A stretch of DNA of 64,000 nt, taken from contig JACAET010000039.1 in assembly GCA_013388685.1 (NCBI GenBank), positions 91,763-155,762 on the forward strand. Reading direction: 5' to 3'. A program made the position numbers and the translations under genes. Each line of letters begins with the position of its first letter. The stretch's first letter is position 1. Shown piece by piece: positions 19,115 to 28,957 of the stretch. Under the pieces are notes generated by a model. The model searched no databases and had not been told where the DNA came from. It worked only from the letters and a program-made list of their open reading frames with translations. This DNA comes from Chloroflexota bacterium (GTDB lineage Bacteria; Chloroflexota; Anaerolineae; Anaerolineales; Villigracilaceae).

Positions 19115-19912
19115 ATGGAAACCTCGTCATCCCACCCTCCGCGTGATGCGAAACCGCGCAGAAGTTCCGTGCGCGCCCTGCAATCCACGATCGGCGTTGC
19201 CGTCCTGCTGGCGACCCTGTTCACCGCCCTGCCTTCGCGCGGGCTGGTCTCCGGCGATTTTTACGACCGCCTGAGCATCATCCTCACTCCCCGTCTCGTG
19301 GACGGCGCTCCGCTCGTCTCACAGCCGCAGATCCGCATCGGGATCGTTTCGGGTCACGCCGGGAACGACTCCGGCGCGGTCTGCGTGGACGGAAACGGGC
19401 AGGTCACCCTCACAGAGGCGGACGTGAATCTCAAGATTGCCGCCATCGTCCAGCAGAAATTAACCGAAGCGGGCTTCCAGGTGGACCTGCTGCGGGAATT
19501 CGATTCTCGCCTGAACGGTTATCGCGCTCTTGCCATCGTGTCCATCCACAACGACTCCTGCGAATACATCAACGACCAGGCGACCGGCTTCAAGGTTGCC
19601 GCGGCGCTCAACACCACCGACCCGAACCGCGCCAACCGGCTCACCGCCTGCCTCGTGGACCGCTACCACCGCGCTACAAACCTCACCTTCCATGCCGGCA
19701 GCATCACCGGCGATATGCGCGAATACCACGCCTTCCGAGAAATAGACCCCAGCACCATTGCCGCCATTATCGAGACCGGCTTCCTCAACCTCGACCGTGA
19801 GATCCTCACCAAACGCACCGACCTCGTCGCAGCGGGCATCGTGGACGGCATCTTGTGTTTCGCCAACAACGAAAACATCGAACCGACAACCATTCCCGGG
19901 CTGACTCCATGA
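19115..19912 (+). CDS. N-acetylmuramoyl-L-alanine amidase (Amidase_3)
   Basis: 'IGIVSGHAGNDSGAVC...LTEADVNLKIAAIVQQKL', 'ALAIVSIHNDSCEY', 'IIETGFLNLDREI'. Confidence 0.88.
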   Translation: METSSSHPPRDAKPRRSSVRALQSTIGVAVLLATLFTALPSRGLVSGDFYDRLSIILTPRLVDGAPLVSQPQIRIGIVSGHAGNDSGAVCVDGNGQVTLTEADVNLKIAAIVQQKLTEAGFQVDLLREFDSRLNGYRALAIVSIHNDSCEYINDQATGFKVAAALNTTDPNRANRLTACLVDRYHRATNLTFHAGSITGDMREYHAFREIDPSTIAAIIETGFLNLDREILTKRTDLVAAGIVDGILCFANNENIEPTTIPGLTP

Positions 19913-20679
19913 AACCCGTCTTTGCAAACAGACGCGTCCGCCTCGTTCTCCTCCTCGTCCCGGCTTTGGGAGGCGTTCTCTTTGCCGCGTTCCGGTTCAT
20001 GGTCCCGGTGGTGAACGCATATTTGGTCCCGCCTCCTGCCGCGCAGGACTATCTGTGGTCGTATGTCGAAATTCCCAAACCGGCGTACGCGCCCGCTTCC
20101 ATCATCTTCCCGGCTGGAACGACGATGGAAGCGCCAACGTCCGTTATTGTAGAACCACAACCTCCCATTCCGGCAGATACGGTCACCCCCCTGCCGACAG
20201 TCACTGAAACGCCGGCGTTGCTATCCATGGAGGTCCTTGCGGATACACCCACGCCGGAATATACCGCGCCAAAACCCGTTTATGCCGGATCGTCCTACGG
20301 CGGCTCGAAGTACATCCTCGTGGACATCTCCGAACAGCATATGTACGTCTACGAAGGGGACACCTTGATTTATAGTTTCGTCGCCTCCACGGGCATGAAC
20401 AACGCCACGCGGGTCGGATTATTCGCCGTGCAGAGCAAGATCCCCAACGCCTACGGTTCCACCTGGAACATCTGGATGCCCAACTGGCTCGGCATTTACT
20501 GGTCGGGCGGACTGGAAAACGGCATCCATGCCCTGCCCATCCTCTCCAACGGCGCAACGCTGTGGGAGGGCTATCTCGGCAGACCCGTGTCCTATGGCTG
20601 TGTGGTGTTGGGAACGTACGAGTCCCGCTTGTTGTATGATTGGGCTGAGATCGGCACGCCTGTGGAAATCCGCTGGTAA
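19909..20679 (+). CDS. L,D-transpeptidase (YkuD family), copy 1
   Basis: 'KYILVDISEQHMYVYEGDTLIYSFVASTGM', 'NGIHALPILSNG...GRPVSYGCVVLG'; ATGA overlap with amidase. Confidence 0.88.
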   Translation: MKPVFANRRVRLVLLLVPALGGVLFAAFRFMVPVVNAYLVPPPAAQDYLWSYVEIPKPAYAPASIIFPAGTTMEAPTSVIVEPQPPIPADTVTPLPTVTETPALLSMEVLADTPTPEYTAPKPVYAGSSYGGSKYILVDISEQHMYVYEGDTLIYSFVASTGMNNATRVGLFAVQSKIPNAYGSTWNIWMPNWLGIYWSGGLENGIHALPILSNGATLWEGYLGRPVSYGCVVLGTYESRLLYDWAEIGTPVEIRW

Positions 20680-20707
20680 AGCAAAACATTACAGTACAGG
20701 TGAACCT

Positions 20708-21526
20708 ATGACGAAACGACGCGCTCGCGAAGCCAACCCTCGAAAATATCTTTTTCTTGGAGCGACAACCGCCCTGTTATGTATGGCGGTCTTTGGGATT
20801 ACCGCATGGACGGCTGTCAACCATCCGGCATTTGCCTCGATGGTGGCAGGCGGCGCCCCCGAACCCCCAGCGGAGATTCTCTGGGCGCAGGTGGAGATCC
20901 TCAAACCGCTGCCCGATCCTTTTGGCGCAAATCCATTGACCGAAGGCGCGAGCGTTTTGCCCGCCTCCGTCGCGACCCCCGAGCCTCCCGCGCCCACCCA
21001 ACGCCCAACCGACCTGCCCACTGTGGTTCCCACTGAGACCCTCCTCCCCACACCCGAACCGACCGAAACCCCCGCCTCACTGGCGATGGAGATTATCCCC
21101 CCCACGCCCACCAGCGCCTACGTCCCGCCGACCTATTCCCCGCCCCAGCAGGTTTACGCCTCCAGCGGCAACGGCGCCCGCTGGATCGACGTGGATCTGA
21201 CCAATCAGCGCGTCTACGCCTATGAAGGCGATGTCGTCGTCAACTCCTTCATCGTGTCCACAGGCACATGGCGCACGCCGACCGTGACGGGAAAGTACAA
21301 GGTATATGTCAAATATCGTTCCGCCAACATGTCGGGTCCCGGCTATTTTCTTCCCGATGTGCCGTACATCATGTATTTCCACAAAGGCTACGGTTTGCAC
21401 GGCACCTACTGGCACAACAACTTTGGCACGCCCATGAGTCACGGATGTGTCAACCTGCGCACCTCCGACGCCGAATGGCTGTATAACTGGGCTTCGGTCG
21501 GCACTGTGGTCAACGTCCATTATTGA
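20708..21526 (+). CDS. L,D-transpeptidase, copy 2
   Basis: 'WIDVDLTNQRVYAYEGDVVVNSFIVSTG...YGLHGTYWHNNFGTPMSHGCVNL'. Confidence 0.93.
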   Translation: MTKRRAREANPRKYLFLGATTALLCMAVFGITAWTAVNHPAFASMVAGGAPEPPAEILWAQVEILKPLPDPFGANPLTEGASVLPASVATPEPPAPTQRPTDLPTVVPTETLLPTPEPTETPASLAMEIIPPTPTSAYVPPTYSPPQQVYASSGNGARWIDVDLTNQRVYAYEGDVVVNSFIVSTGTWRTPTVTGKYKVYVKYRSANMSGPGYFLPDVPYIMYFHKGYGLHGTYWHNNFGTPMSHGCVNLRTSDAEWLYNWASVGTVVNVHY

Positions 21527-21582
21527 CCCTCGAGAGTCCTTTCTCCCTTGGGGAGAGGGCTGGGATGAGGGCAAGTCACACA

Positions 21583-22608
21583 ATGAACAAGGCTGTTCTT
21601 TCCCGGCGCGATTTTCTCAAATTGAGCGGTTACGGCTTGATGGGAATGTTCCTGCCGAACCTTTCCCTGACGCCGCCGGCGGATATGTTCGACACGCTGC
21701 AAGGGCGGGTCATTGACCGGGTGTTATGGTCACACGACGAACCGGATCACAAATCCAAACGCCGGAAACTCTACTGGCACGACCTGACCTTTCGCATCAC
21801 CAACACCGCCGTCAGCGACGACGAAACCGCCTACAACCGGGTCTGGTACGAACTCGAGGAGGGCGGGTATGTCTATTCGGGAGGCGTTCAACCCGTCCGT
21901 ACGATCCTGAACGAACCGCAGACGATCTCCCTCAAAGGCGCGCTGGGCGAGGTCAGCGTCCCCTTCACCGATGCGTACGCAGAAGCCGATCCCACCTCCA
22001 ATGTCGTCTATCGCCTGTACTACGAAACCGTTCATTGGATTCTTGCCAGCCAAACCCTGCCCGGCGGAAGCGTCTGGTACATCCTGCTGGATGACAAGTT
22101 CGAACAGCAATACTTCGTCCGCGCGGAACACATCCGCCTCATCCCGGACCTCGAGTTGACTCCTCTCTCCACCGACATTCCCAACGCCGACAAGCGGATC
22201 GAAGTCCGCCTCAACGACCAGCTTGTGCTTGCCTACGAAAAGGAAAGACTGGTCTTTGCCAGCCGCGCCGCCACCGGCGGACGGATGTGGAACGGCTCAT
22301 ATTCGACGCCCCTCGGCCAATACCTGACCTACCACAAGCGCCCCACGCGGCACATGGCAAGAGGCGATCTTGCCTCCAACGGTTTCGACCTGCCCGGCGT
22401 GCCGTGGGTGATCTACATCAAAGAAAACGGCGTCTCCTTTCACGGCACCTACTGGCACAATGACTACGGACGCCCTCGCAGTCACGGCTGTATCAACCTG
22501 AGCCCGCAAGCCGCCAAGTGGCTCTTCCGCTGGACCCTCCCCACCGTCCCCGCCAACAAGCAATTCGTATATGGCTACGCGGGAACAAAGGTGGATGTTG
22601 TAGAATAA
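21583..22608 (+). CDS. L,D-transpeptidase, copy 3, with twin-arginine-like signal
   Basis: N-terminus 'LSRRDFLKLSGYGLMGMFL'; 'GVSFHGTYWHNDYGRPRSHGCINL'. Confidence 0.93.
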   Translation: MNKAVLSRRDFLKLSGYGLMGMFLPNLSLTPPADMFDTLQGRVIDRVLWSHDEPDHKSKRRKLYWHDLTFRITNTAVSDDETAYNRVWYELEEGGYVYSGGVQPVRTILNEPQTISLKGALGEVSVPFTDAYAEADPTSNVVYRLYYETVHWILASQTLPGGSVWYILLDDKFEQQYFVRAEHIRLIPDLELTPLSTDIPNADKRIEVRLNDQLVLAYEKERLVFASRAATGGRMWNGSYSTPLGQYLTYHKRPTRHMARGDLASNGFDLPGVPWVIYIKENGVSFHGTYWHNDYGRPRSHGCINLSPQAAKWLFRWTLPTVPANKQFVYGYAGTKVDVVE

Positions 22609-22660
22609 GAATTAAGTGATAAAGAGCAAGATGGATGGCATTTGCCGTTACACTTCCCCC

Positions 22661-23686
22661 ATGCTTCACCCTTCACTTTCCCGACGCGAATTCTTGAAAC
22701 TGGCGGTCACCGGCTCGCTTGCCTTTGCCCTGCGCGACCTGAAACTCGACCGCGCCCTCGCCGCCTCTCCGATCATACAAGGATTGATGACCTTCAGCGG
22801 CACGCCGTTGTACGATGCGCCGTCCTTCAAGGCAAACCAACTGCATAAGTTCAGGAAGGACGAGGTGGTGCAAGTCACCGGCGTGGAGGAGAACGGCGAA
22901 GAAGGCAACCCGTTCAACACGGTCTGGTATCGGATCAATGACGAAGGCTACACCTACTCCGGCTGGGTGCTTCCTGTGGAGACGCAGTATCAGAAGCCGT
23001 CCTTTGATGTTCCCTCATCGGGACGGGTGGGCGAGGTCACGGTCCCGTTCAGTGTGACGAAAAAGGCGCCGTACGTATACGCCAAAACCGGTTACCGCGT
23101 CTATTATGGGAGCGCGCACTGGGTGACGCGCGTTGTGGTCACACGCGAAGAGAAGAGTATCTGGTACGAAATCTACGACAGCGAGTTGAAGACATACTTA
23201 TACGTCGCCTCGCACGACATGCGCCTTGTCCCTTACGATGAATTGACCCTGCTCTCGCCGGAGGTGCCGGGCGAGGAGAAATTGATCGTGGTGGATCGCC
23301 AGACCCAGATGGTCACCGCCTTCGAGGGCGAAAGGCTGGTCTTTTCACAGCGCTGTTCGAGCGGTGCCCGGGGGACCGAAACTCCGCAGGGCGAATTCCG
23401 TACGTATCACAAGGGTCCCGCTGTGCATATGACCAATCAGGGCGACGCGCTCGAAAACATTTATAATCTGCCCGGCGTGCCGTGGTGTTCGTTCTTTACC
23501 AGCGCCGGACACGCCCTGCACGGCGCCTATTGGCACAACGATTACGGACGCCCGCGCAGTCACGGGTGTGTGAATCTGCCGTCGGACGCGGCAAAATTCC
23601 TGTATCGCTGGAGCCTGCCCACGGTCCCGCCGGAAGCGAGTTATGTCCATTTGCCCGGCGAGGGGACGCGCCTCCGGGTCATCTAA
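22661..23686 (+). CDS. L,D-transpeptidase, copy 4, with twin-arginine-like signal
   Basis: N-terminus 'LSRREFLKLAVTGSLAFAL'; 'GHALHGAYWHNDYGRPRSHGCVNL'. Confidence 0.93.
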   Translation: MLHPSLSRREFLKLAVTGSLAFALRDLKLDRALAASPIIQGLMTFSGTPLYDAPSFKANQLHKFRKDEVVQVTGVEENGEEGNPFNTVWYRINDEGYTYSGWVLPVETQYQKPSFDVPSSGRVGEVTVPFSVTKKAPYVYAKTGYRVYYGSAHWVTRVVVTREEKSIWYEIYDSELKTYLYVASHDMRLVPYDELTLLSPEVPGEEKLIVVDRQTQMVTAFEGERLVFSQRCSSGARGTETPQGEFRTYHKGPAVHMTNQGDALENIYNLPGVPWCSFFTSAGHALHGAYWHNDYGRPRSHGCVNLPSDAAKFLYRWSLPTVPPEASYVHLPGEGTRLRVI

Positions 23687-23723
23687 TCTGCGCAGTTGAT
23701 TTCGCTCTACACAAGGAGAATCA

Positions 23724-24305
23724 ATGAATCCCATTTTTCAATTCCCGAGTTATCTGCTCAAACGCCAGGTGTTCGCGCTGGCGGGCACGTTCCGTTTTTA
23801 CGATCCGAACGGAAACCAGGTGATGTTCAGCCAGCAAAAGATGTTCAAACTGCGCGAGGACATCCGCGTGTATGCCGATGAGAACAAAACGCAGGAAGTG
23901 TTGAGCATCAAGGCGCGCCAGATCATTGACTTTTCGGCGGCGTATGACGTGGTGGACACGGCGATGAACCAGAAGGTGGGCGCGTTGCGCCGCAAGGGCT
24001 GGAGTTCGATGCTGCGCGACGAATGGCAGGTGCTGGACGCGAACGACAACCCGATCGGCGTTCTGTTCGAGGACAGTCTGGGACTGGCGCTTCTGCGCCG
24101 CTTCCTGCTCGGCTCGTGGCTGCCTCAAAACTATGACATTACCCTCGGCGAAACGCGCGTGGCCGACCTGCGACAAAACTTCAACCTCTTCCGTTACGAA
24201 TTGAACCTCGATTTCAGCATGGACCCTTCACAGCGCCTCGACCGCCGTCTCGGCATTGCCGCCGGGCTTTTGCTCGCCGCCGTGGAGGGGAGGCAAAGCA
24301 GTTGA
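23724..24305 (+). CDS. LURP-one/phospholipid scramblase-like protein
   Basis: Tubby/LURP-like beta-rich pattern 'FALAGTFRFYDPNGNQVMFSQQKMFKLREDIRVY...VLSIKARQIIDF'. Confidence 0.6.
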   Translation: MNPIFQFPSYLLKRQVFALAGTFRFYDPNGNQVMFSQQKMFKLREDIRVYADENKTQEVLSIKARQIIDFSAAYDVVDTAMNQKVGALRRKGWSSMLRDEWQVLDANDNPIGVLFEDSLGLALLRRFLLGSWLPQNYDITLGETRVADLRQNFNLFRYELNLDFSMDPSQRLDRRLGIAAGLLLAAVEGRQSS

Positions 24306-24727
24306 TGCCTCGACAACCTCTCTTTGCCGGTCTCGTGTTCGATGAATTCGACCGTCCTGCCGAAACCGCCTATGTGGGCGATGAACCCTGTTATGTGGTG
24401 GACGACGCGGGCTTTCGCCGCCACATCCCTTCCGAGCAGGTGGACAGGCAGGTGCTGAGTCAGATCGCTGGCTTGATGAAGGGCAGTGAAGACCTGATCT
24501 CCGAACAAACCGCCAAACTGCTCGGGCAGGAGGACGTTTTCACCAAAGCCGCCATCGAACAGCAATTGAAGAATATTGACCAACAGTTCGACCAGTTGAT
24601 ACGGGTGGGCATTCCCGAAGATATGCGGGCATACCTGGGGATGACGGGGTTCAAGGTGACGATCAGTATCCATGGTGAAGTGTTGAAAATGGACCAGCCC
24701 GGCATCGCCTCAGATGAGGGAGAGTGA
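24305..24727 (+). CDS. Hypothetical protein
   Basis: ORF translationally coupled to upstream gene; followed by terminator. Confidence 0.65.
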   Translation: MPRQPLFAGLVFDEFDRPAETAYVGDEPCYVVDDAGFRRHIPSEQVDRQVLSQIAGLMKGSEDLISEQTAKLLGQEDVFTKAAIEQQLKNIDQQFDQLIRVGIPEDMRAYLGMTGFKVTISIHGEVLKMDQPGIASDEGE

Positions 24728-24732
24728 AATGA

Positions 24733-24757
24733 AGCGGACGAGAGTCCGCTTTTTTTA
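24733..24757 (+). terminator. Rho-independent terminator
   Basis: AGCGGAC-GAGA-GTCCGCT-TTTTTT. Confidence 0.85.
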
Positions 24758-24902
24758 TTGCCGCGGCGGGCTGAGGTGGCGAAGGAGGCGGTTATAATCC
24801 GAACACCCTGCCATTCCATGAGTGACGCCCCGGCTGTTCCCTGATATCCGCTTATGGCTGCGCCGAAAACTTTGTTTTCCCAGTGAAAGGAATTCATACC
24901 TC

Positions 24903-25787
24903 ATGCTCAAAGTCGGATACATCGGTTTAGGTTTGATGGGCAAGTCCATTGCCCGCAATCTTCTCAAGGCAGGCTTTCCCCTGGTCGTCCATAACCGCTC
25001 CCGCGCGGCTGTGGACGAACTCGTCCGTGAAGGCGCGATGGCCGCCTTTTCTCCCAAGGAAACCGCCGCACAGGTGGACGTGGTCTTCACCAACCTGCCC
25101 GATTCTCCCGATGTGGAGCAAGTCGTTTGGGGCGAAAACGGAATCATCGAAGGCGCACACGAGGGATTGATTTACGTGGACAACTCCACCATCAAGCCCG
25201 CCACCGCCCGCCGGCTTGCGGAAAAACTTGCCGAACAGGGCGTTTCTGCCCTCGATGCGCCCGTCTCTGGCGGTGACATTGGCGCACGGGACGGCACGCT
25301 CACCATCATGGTCGGCGGCGAAGCGGCGGCGCTGGAAAAGGTCATGCCGGTATTCAAAGCGATGGGCAAAACGGTGACGCATGTCGGCGAAGCGGGCGCC
25401 GGGCAGGTGGCAAAAGCCGCCAACCAGATCATGGTCGCGGCGCAAATGGTGGCGATGGGTGAGTTGTTGGTCTTCGCGAAGAAGGCGGGCGTGGACCCGC
25501 GCAAGGTGGTGGATGCCATCAAGGGCGGCGCCGCGCAGTGCTGGACTCTCGACGTCAAGCCGCCGCGTTTGTTTGCCGGCAACCGTACCCCCGGATTCAA
25601 GGCGCGCATGCAGCTCAAAGATCTGAATATTGTGCTCGAAACCGCAAAGGAATACGACATCCCCGTTTCCGGCGCGCAGGCGAACGCGCATCTTTTCCGG
25701 CAAATGATCGAACTCGGCATGGGCGACCTGGATAACTCGGCTGTGGTGGAAGTGATCGAGAAATTGGCGGGGGTGGAAATCGTTTGA
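24903..25787 (+). CDS. NAD(P)-dependent beta-hydroxyacid dehydrogenase (3-hydroxyisobutyrate dehydrogenase-like)
   Basis: 'VGYIGLGLMGKSIARNLLKAGF', 'DAPVSGGDIGARDGTLTIMVGG', 'GAGQVAKAANQIMVA'. Confidence 0.93.
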   Translation: MLKVGYIGLGLMGKSIARNLLKAGFPLVVHNRSRAAVDELVREGAMAAFSPKETAAQVDVVFTNLPDSPDVEQVVWGENGIIEGAHEGLIYVDNSTIKPATARRLAEKLAEQGVSALDAPVSGGDIGARDGTLTIMVGGEAAALEKVMPVFKAMGKTVTHVGEAGAGQVAKAANQIMVAAQMVAMGELLVFAKKAGVDPRKVVDAIKGGAAQCWTLDVKPPRLFAGNRTPGFKARMQLKDLNIVLETAKEYDIPVSGAQANAHLFRQMIELGMGDLDNSAVVEVIEKLAGVEIV

Positions 25788-25829
25788 ACGCTTTCACGTT
25801 TGAACGTTCTACTCTGCAAAAACGCAACC

Positions 25830-26717
25830 ATGAAAAAATACCTCCCCACCCTCCGCGATTATATCTTCATCGTCGTTGCCGCTTTACTGCAGGCGCTTTC
25901 CCTGCGCCTGTTCTTTATCCCGGCGCAACTGGCATCGGGGGGCGTGAGCGGCATCTCACAGTTGGTCAATCATTTCACCGGCTGGCCCATCGGTTTGATG
26001 ATTTTGATTGGCAATATTCCGCTGTTCCTCCTCGGCTGGCGGTTTCTCGGCGGGTTCCGCTTTGCCATGCGCACTGCAACCGCCATCCTTGCCTACTCCC
26101 TCGCCACCGACCTGCTCCTCGAAACCCCGCTCTTCGCTCCCGGCGGCGCCGGAACCGCCCTCATCAACGACCTGCAGGGCGACATCTTCCTCAACTCGCT
26201 CTACGGCGCCATCGTCAGCGGAGTGGGATACGGGCTGGTGTATCGCGCGCGCGGCTCCAGCGGCGGCTCCGATATCCTCGCCCGCATTCTGAATCACTGG
26301 CGCGGCATCTCCATGACCCAAAGTTACCTCATGGTGGATACGGCGGTCATCCTCGGCGCAGGGTTCGTCTTCGGCTGGAAGGAAGCCCTCTACGCCATGA
26401 TTGCCCTCTACGTGAGCGGCTTGGTCGCCGAGACCACCCTCGAGGGCGGCGGCACCGTTCGCACGGCGATGATCGTCACCAACCAACCCCGCGAAGTAGC
26501 ACAGCGCATCCTGGATGACCTCCTGCGCGGCGTAACTGTTCTCGAAGGCACCGGCGCCTACACCGGCGCAGAACGCCCAGTCCTCTATGTGGTCATCACG
26601 CGCGCCGAAGTGGTCACGCTGAAAGCCATTGTGCAGGAAGTGGACCCGCGCGCGTTCATGGTCATCGGCTATGCTCACGAGGCGCTCGGCGAAGGGTTTC
26701 GTCCTCTCAAAACGTAG
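25830..26717 (+). CDS. YitT family membrane protein (DUF2179 C-terminus)
   Basis: 'LASGGVSGISQLVNHFTGWPIGLMILIGNIPLFLLGW', C-terminal 'VLYVVITRAEVVTLKAIVQEVDPRAFMVI'. Confidence 0.9.
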   Translation: MKKYLPTLRDYIFIVVAALLQALSLRLFFIPAQLASGGVSGISQLVNHFTGWPIGLMILIGNIPLFLLGWRFLGGFRFAMRTATAILAYSLATDLLLETPLFAPGGAGTALINDLQGDIFLNSLYGAIVSGVGYGLVYRARGSSGGSDILARILNHWRGISMTQSYLMVDTAVILGAGFVFGWKEALYAMIALYVSGLVAETTLEGGGTVRTAMIVTNQPREVAQRILDDLLRGVTVLEGTGAYTGAERPVLYVVITRAEVVTLKAIVQEVDPRAFMVIGYAHEALGEGFRPLKT

Positions 26718-26752
26718 TCAGCGTCTGAATGTATTCCGTTTCCCCATTTGCG

Positions 26753-26834
26753 CCGGAGGCGTAAGAGAACGCCTCCGGTGTCGTTAGAGAACGACGCCTG
26801 CGCGCAAACTGAGAACGACGCCTGTGCACAAACC
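26753..26834. repeat. Intergenic hairpins plus 24-bp tandem duplication
   Basis: CCGGAGGCGT-AAGAGA-ACGCCTCCGG (26753-26778); GTCGTT-AGAG-AACGAC (26780-26795); GAGAACGACGCCTGCGCGCAAACT / GAGAACGACGCCTGTGCACAAACC at 26787 and 26811. Confidence 0.7.
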
Positions 26835-26851
26835 CTTGAGTTTTCACGCTC

Positions 26852-28066
26852 TCAGGCGGTTGGAATCGTAAAGTAAAACGTGCTTCCCTGTCCTTCCACG
26901 CTTTCCGCCCAGATTTTCCCCTTGTGCGTCTCCACGATGTGCTTGGCAATGGACAGCCCCAAGCCGGTTCCGCTGCCGGCTCTGGATTTTTCGACGCGAT
27001 AGAAGCGCTCAAAGATGCGGGGGACATCCTCCGCCGGGATGCCGATGCCCGTATCCCGCACGGCGAATCGGACCTCGCCCGGTCCTGCCTCGGCGAAAAG
27101 AATCACTTCTCCCCCCGGCTTTGTGTACTTGACCGCGTTGTGGATGAGGTTGACCAGCACCTGCTCCATCCTTTGCAAATCCATCCTTACCTTCGGCAGT
27201 GTTTCCGCGCATTCTACGCGCAGGGATAGCCCGGCGCGCTCTGCCTGAAGTTGCATCCTTTCGCATGCGGAGGTCAGCAGCTCGGCGGGAGGGATGGGCT
27301 GAAGGTCCAGAGAGAGGCGTCCCGATTCGATGCGCGAAAGTTCGAGGAGTTCGGTTGCCATTTGGGTCAGCGCGTCCACCTCGGTTTGAATCTGGTCAAT
27401 GAAGCGACGCGCGGCGGGAGGGTCTTCGAGAGCCCCGTCCTGCAGGGTTTCTGTGAGGGCTTTGAGGGAGGCGAGCGGGGTACGCAGTTCGTGCGAGAGG
27501 TTGCTGATGAAGTCGCGGCGGACGGTCTCGAGGCGGCGAATGCGGGTCAGGTCCTGGACGAGGAGCAGGGTTCCGCTGGATTGCTGGTCGGGAGCGACGA
27601 CGAGTTGCAGGTACTGGTGGTGCGTGGGCACTTCGACGGTTTCGCTCTGCATCTGGCGCGTTTGCTGACAGCGGCGCCAGGCTTCGACCAGTTGGTGGTG
27701 GCGGATGACCTCGGCGATACTGCGGTTGACGGGTTGTGAGTTTTGAAAGAGCCTGCCGGCGGCGGGGTTGGCAAATTGGATAATGCCCTGCGCGTCGGCG
27801 ATGAGCACGCCGTCGGTGAGTTGTTCGAGCAGGTTGGCGAGGCGGGAGCGTTCTGAACTCAAGGTCGAAAGTCGAACGTCGAATGTCGAGATTAAAGAGG
27901 TAAGGGCGGTGGAGAGGTTTTCGAGTTCTTTTGTTTTGGTTTCGAATTCCTGCCGTCGAATTTGGTTTGCAAATTCATCCACCCTGCGGCGCAGTCGGTA
28001 ATACCGCCATGCGAACCATGCGGCAATTGCCAGAAAAGCGACTGCAAGAATAAGGGTGGAACCCAT
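26852..28066 (-). CDS. PAS-containing sensor histidine kinase (PhoR-like)
   Basis: N-terminal TM, PAS 'ANLLEQLTDGVLIADAQGIIQFANPAAGRLF', H-box 'FISNLSHELRTPLASLKAL', 'GTGLGLSIAKHIVE'. Confidence 0.93.
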   Translation of the reverse strand: MGSTLILAVAFLAIAAWFAWRYYRLRRRVDEFANQIRRQEFETKTKELENLSTALTSLISTFDVRLSTLSSERSRLANLLEQLTDGVLIADAQGIIQFANPAAGRLFQNSQPVNRSIAEVIRHHQLVEAWRRCQQTRQMQSETVEVPTHHQYLQLVVAPDQQSSGTLLLVQDLTRIRRLETVRRDFISNLSHELRTPLASLKALTETLQDGALEDPPAARRFIDQIQTEVDALTQMATELLELSRIESGRLSLDLQPIPPAELLTSACERMQLQAERAGLSLRVECAETLPKVRMDLQRMEQVLVNLIHNAVKYTKPGGEVILFAEAGPGEVRFAVRDTGIGIPAEDVPRIFERFYRVEKSRAGSGTGLGLSIAKHIVETHKGKIWAESVEGQGSTFYFTIPTA

Positions 28067-28115
28067 GCCTGGTAATTTGTAATTGGTAATTGCCGGTTAC
28101 CAATTACCCTTTTAT

Positions 28116-28826
28116 TCAGCCCTCGAACCTGTATCCCCCGCCCCTGACGGTGATGATGCGCTTCGGGTCGCTCGCGTCTTCTTCGATTTTCTGCCTGAGC
28201 CAGCGTACATGCACATCCACGGTGCGGCTGTCGCCGATGTAATCCCAGCCCCAGACGCGTTCGAGGATGAATTCGCGCGAGAGCATTTGTCCTTTGTGGC
28301 GGGCGAAGAATTCGAGCAGGTCGTATTCCTTGGGTTTGAGCGCAATGGGCTTGTCATTCAACGTGACTTCGCGGCGGCTGAGGTTGATGACCAGGTCGCC
28401 AAAGGTCAGTTTTTCCTGCTTGGTCTGAACCGCGCCGGATTTTGCCATTTCCTCATGCAGGAGGCGCGTACGGCGTAGCTGCGCCTTGACGCGCGCCATC
28501 AGTTCGCGCATGGAGAAGGGTTTGGTCAGGTAGTCGTCTGCGCCCACTTCGAGCCCGACGACACGGTCAATTTCGTCGTCGCGGGCGGTGAGCATGAGGA
28601 TGGGCGTGGTCATTTCCTTGCGCAGGATGCGCGCCACTTCGAAGCCGTCCAGTTCCGGGAGCATGAGGTCGAGGATGATGAGGTCAGGCTTGAGTTTGCG
28701 CGCCGATTCGAGCGCGACGCGCCCGTCGCCCACGGCTTCGACGGTGAAACCGTCCTTTTTCAGGTTGTAGGCGAGGGTATCGCGCAGTGCGGGTTCGTCT
28801 TCGACGACGAGAATGGTTTCGGGCAT
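28116..28826 (-). CDS. OmpR/PhoB family response regulator
   Basis: '[20 protein letters not shown]', '[16 protein letters not shown]', winged helix '[25 protein letters not shown]'. Confidence 0.95.
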   Translation of the reverse strand: MPETILVVEDEPALRDTLAYNLKKDGFTVEAVGDGRVALESARKLKPDLIILDLMLPELDGFEVARILRKEMTTPILMLTARDDEIDRVVGLEVGADDYLTKPFSMRELMARVKAQLRRTRLLHEEMAKSGAVQTKQEKLTFGDLVINLSRREVTLNDKPIALKPKEYDLLEFFARHKGQMLSREFILERVWGWDYIGDSRTVDVHVRWLRQKIEEDASDPKRIITVRGGGYRFEG

Positions 28827-28957
28827 GGTTGTTAACAAACTATACCATAAGAAATTTTCCGTCTGTGGTTAAAGTCTGGTTAAGAGGGGATGGGACGGCA
28901 ATGTTTTTTTCATGTTTTTCGCTGTAAAATTCGGAGCAATTCGCTCGTCCATCCCTT

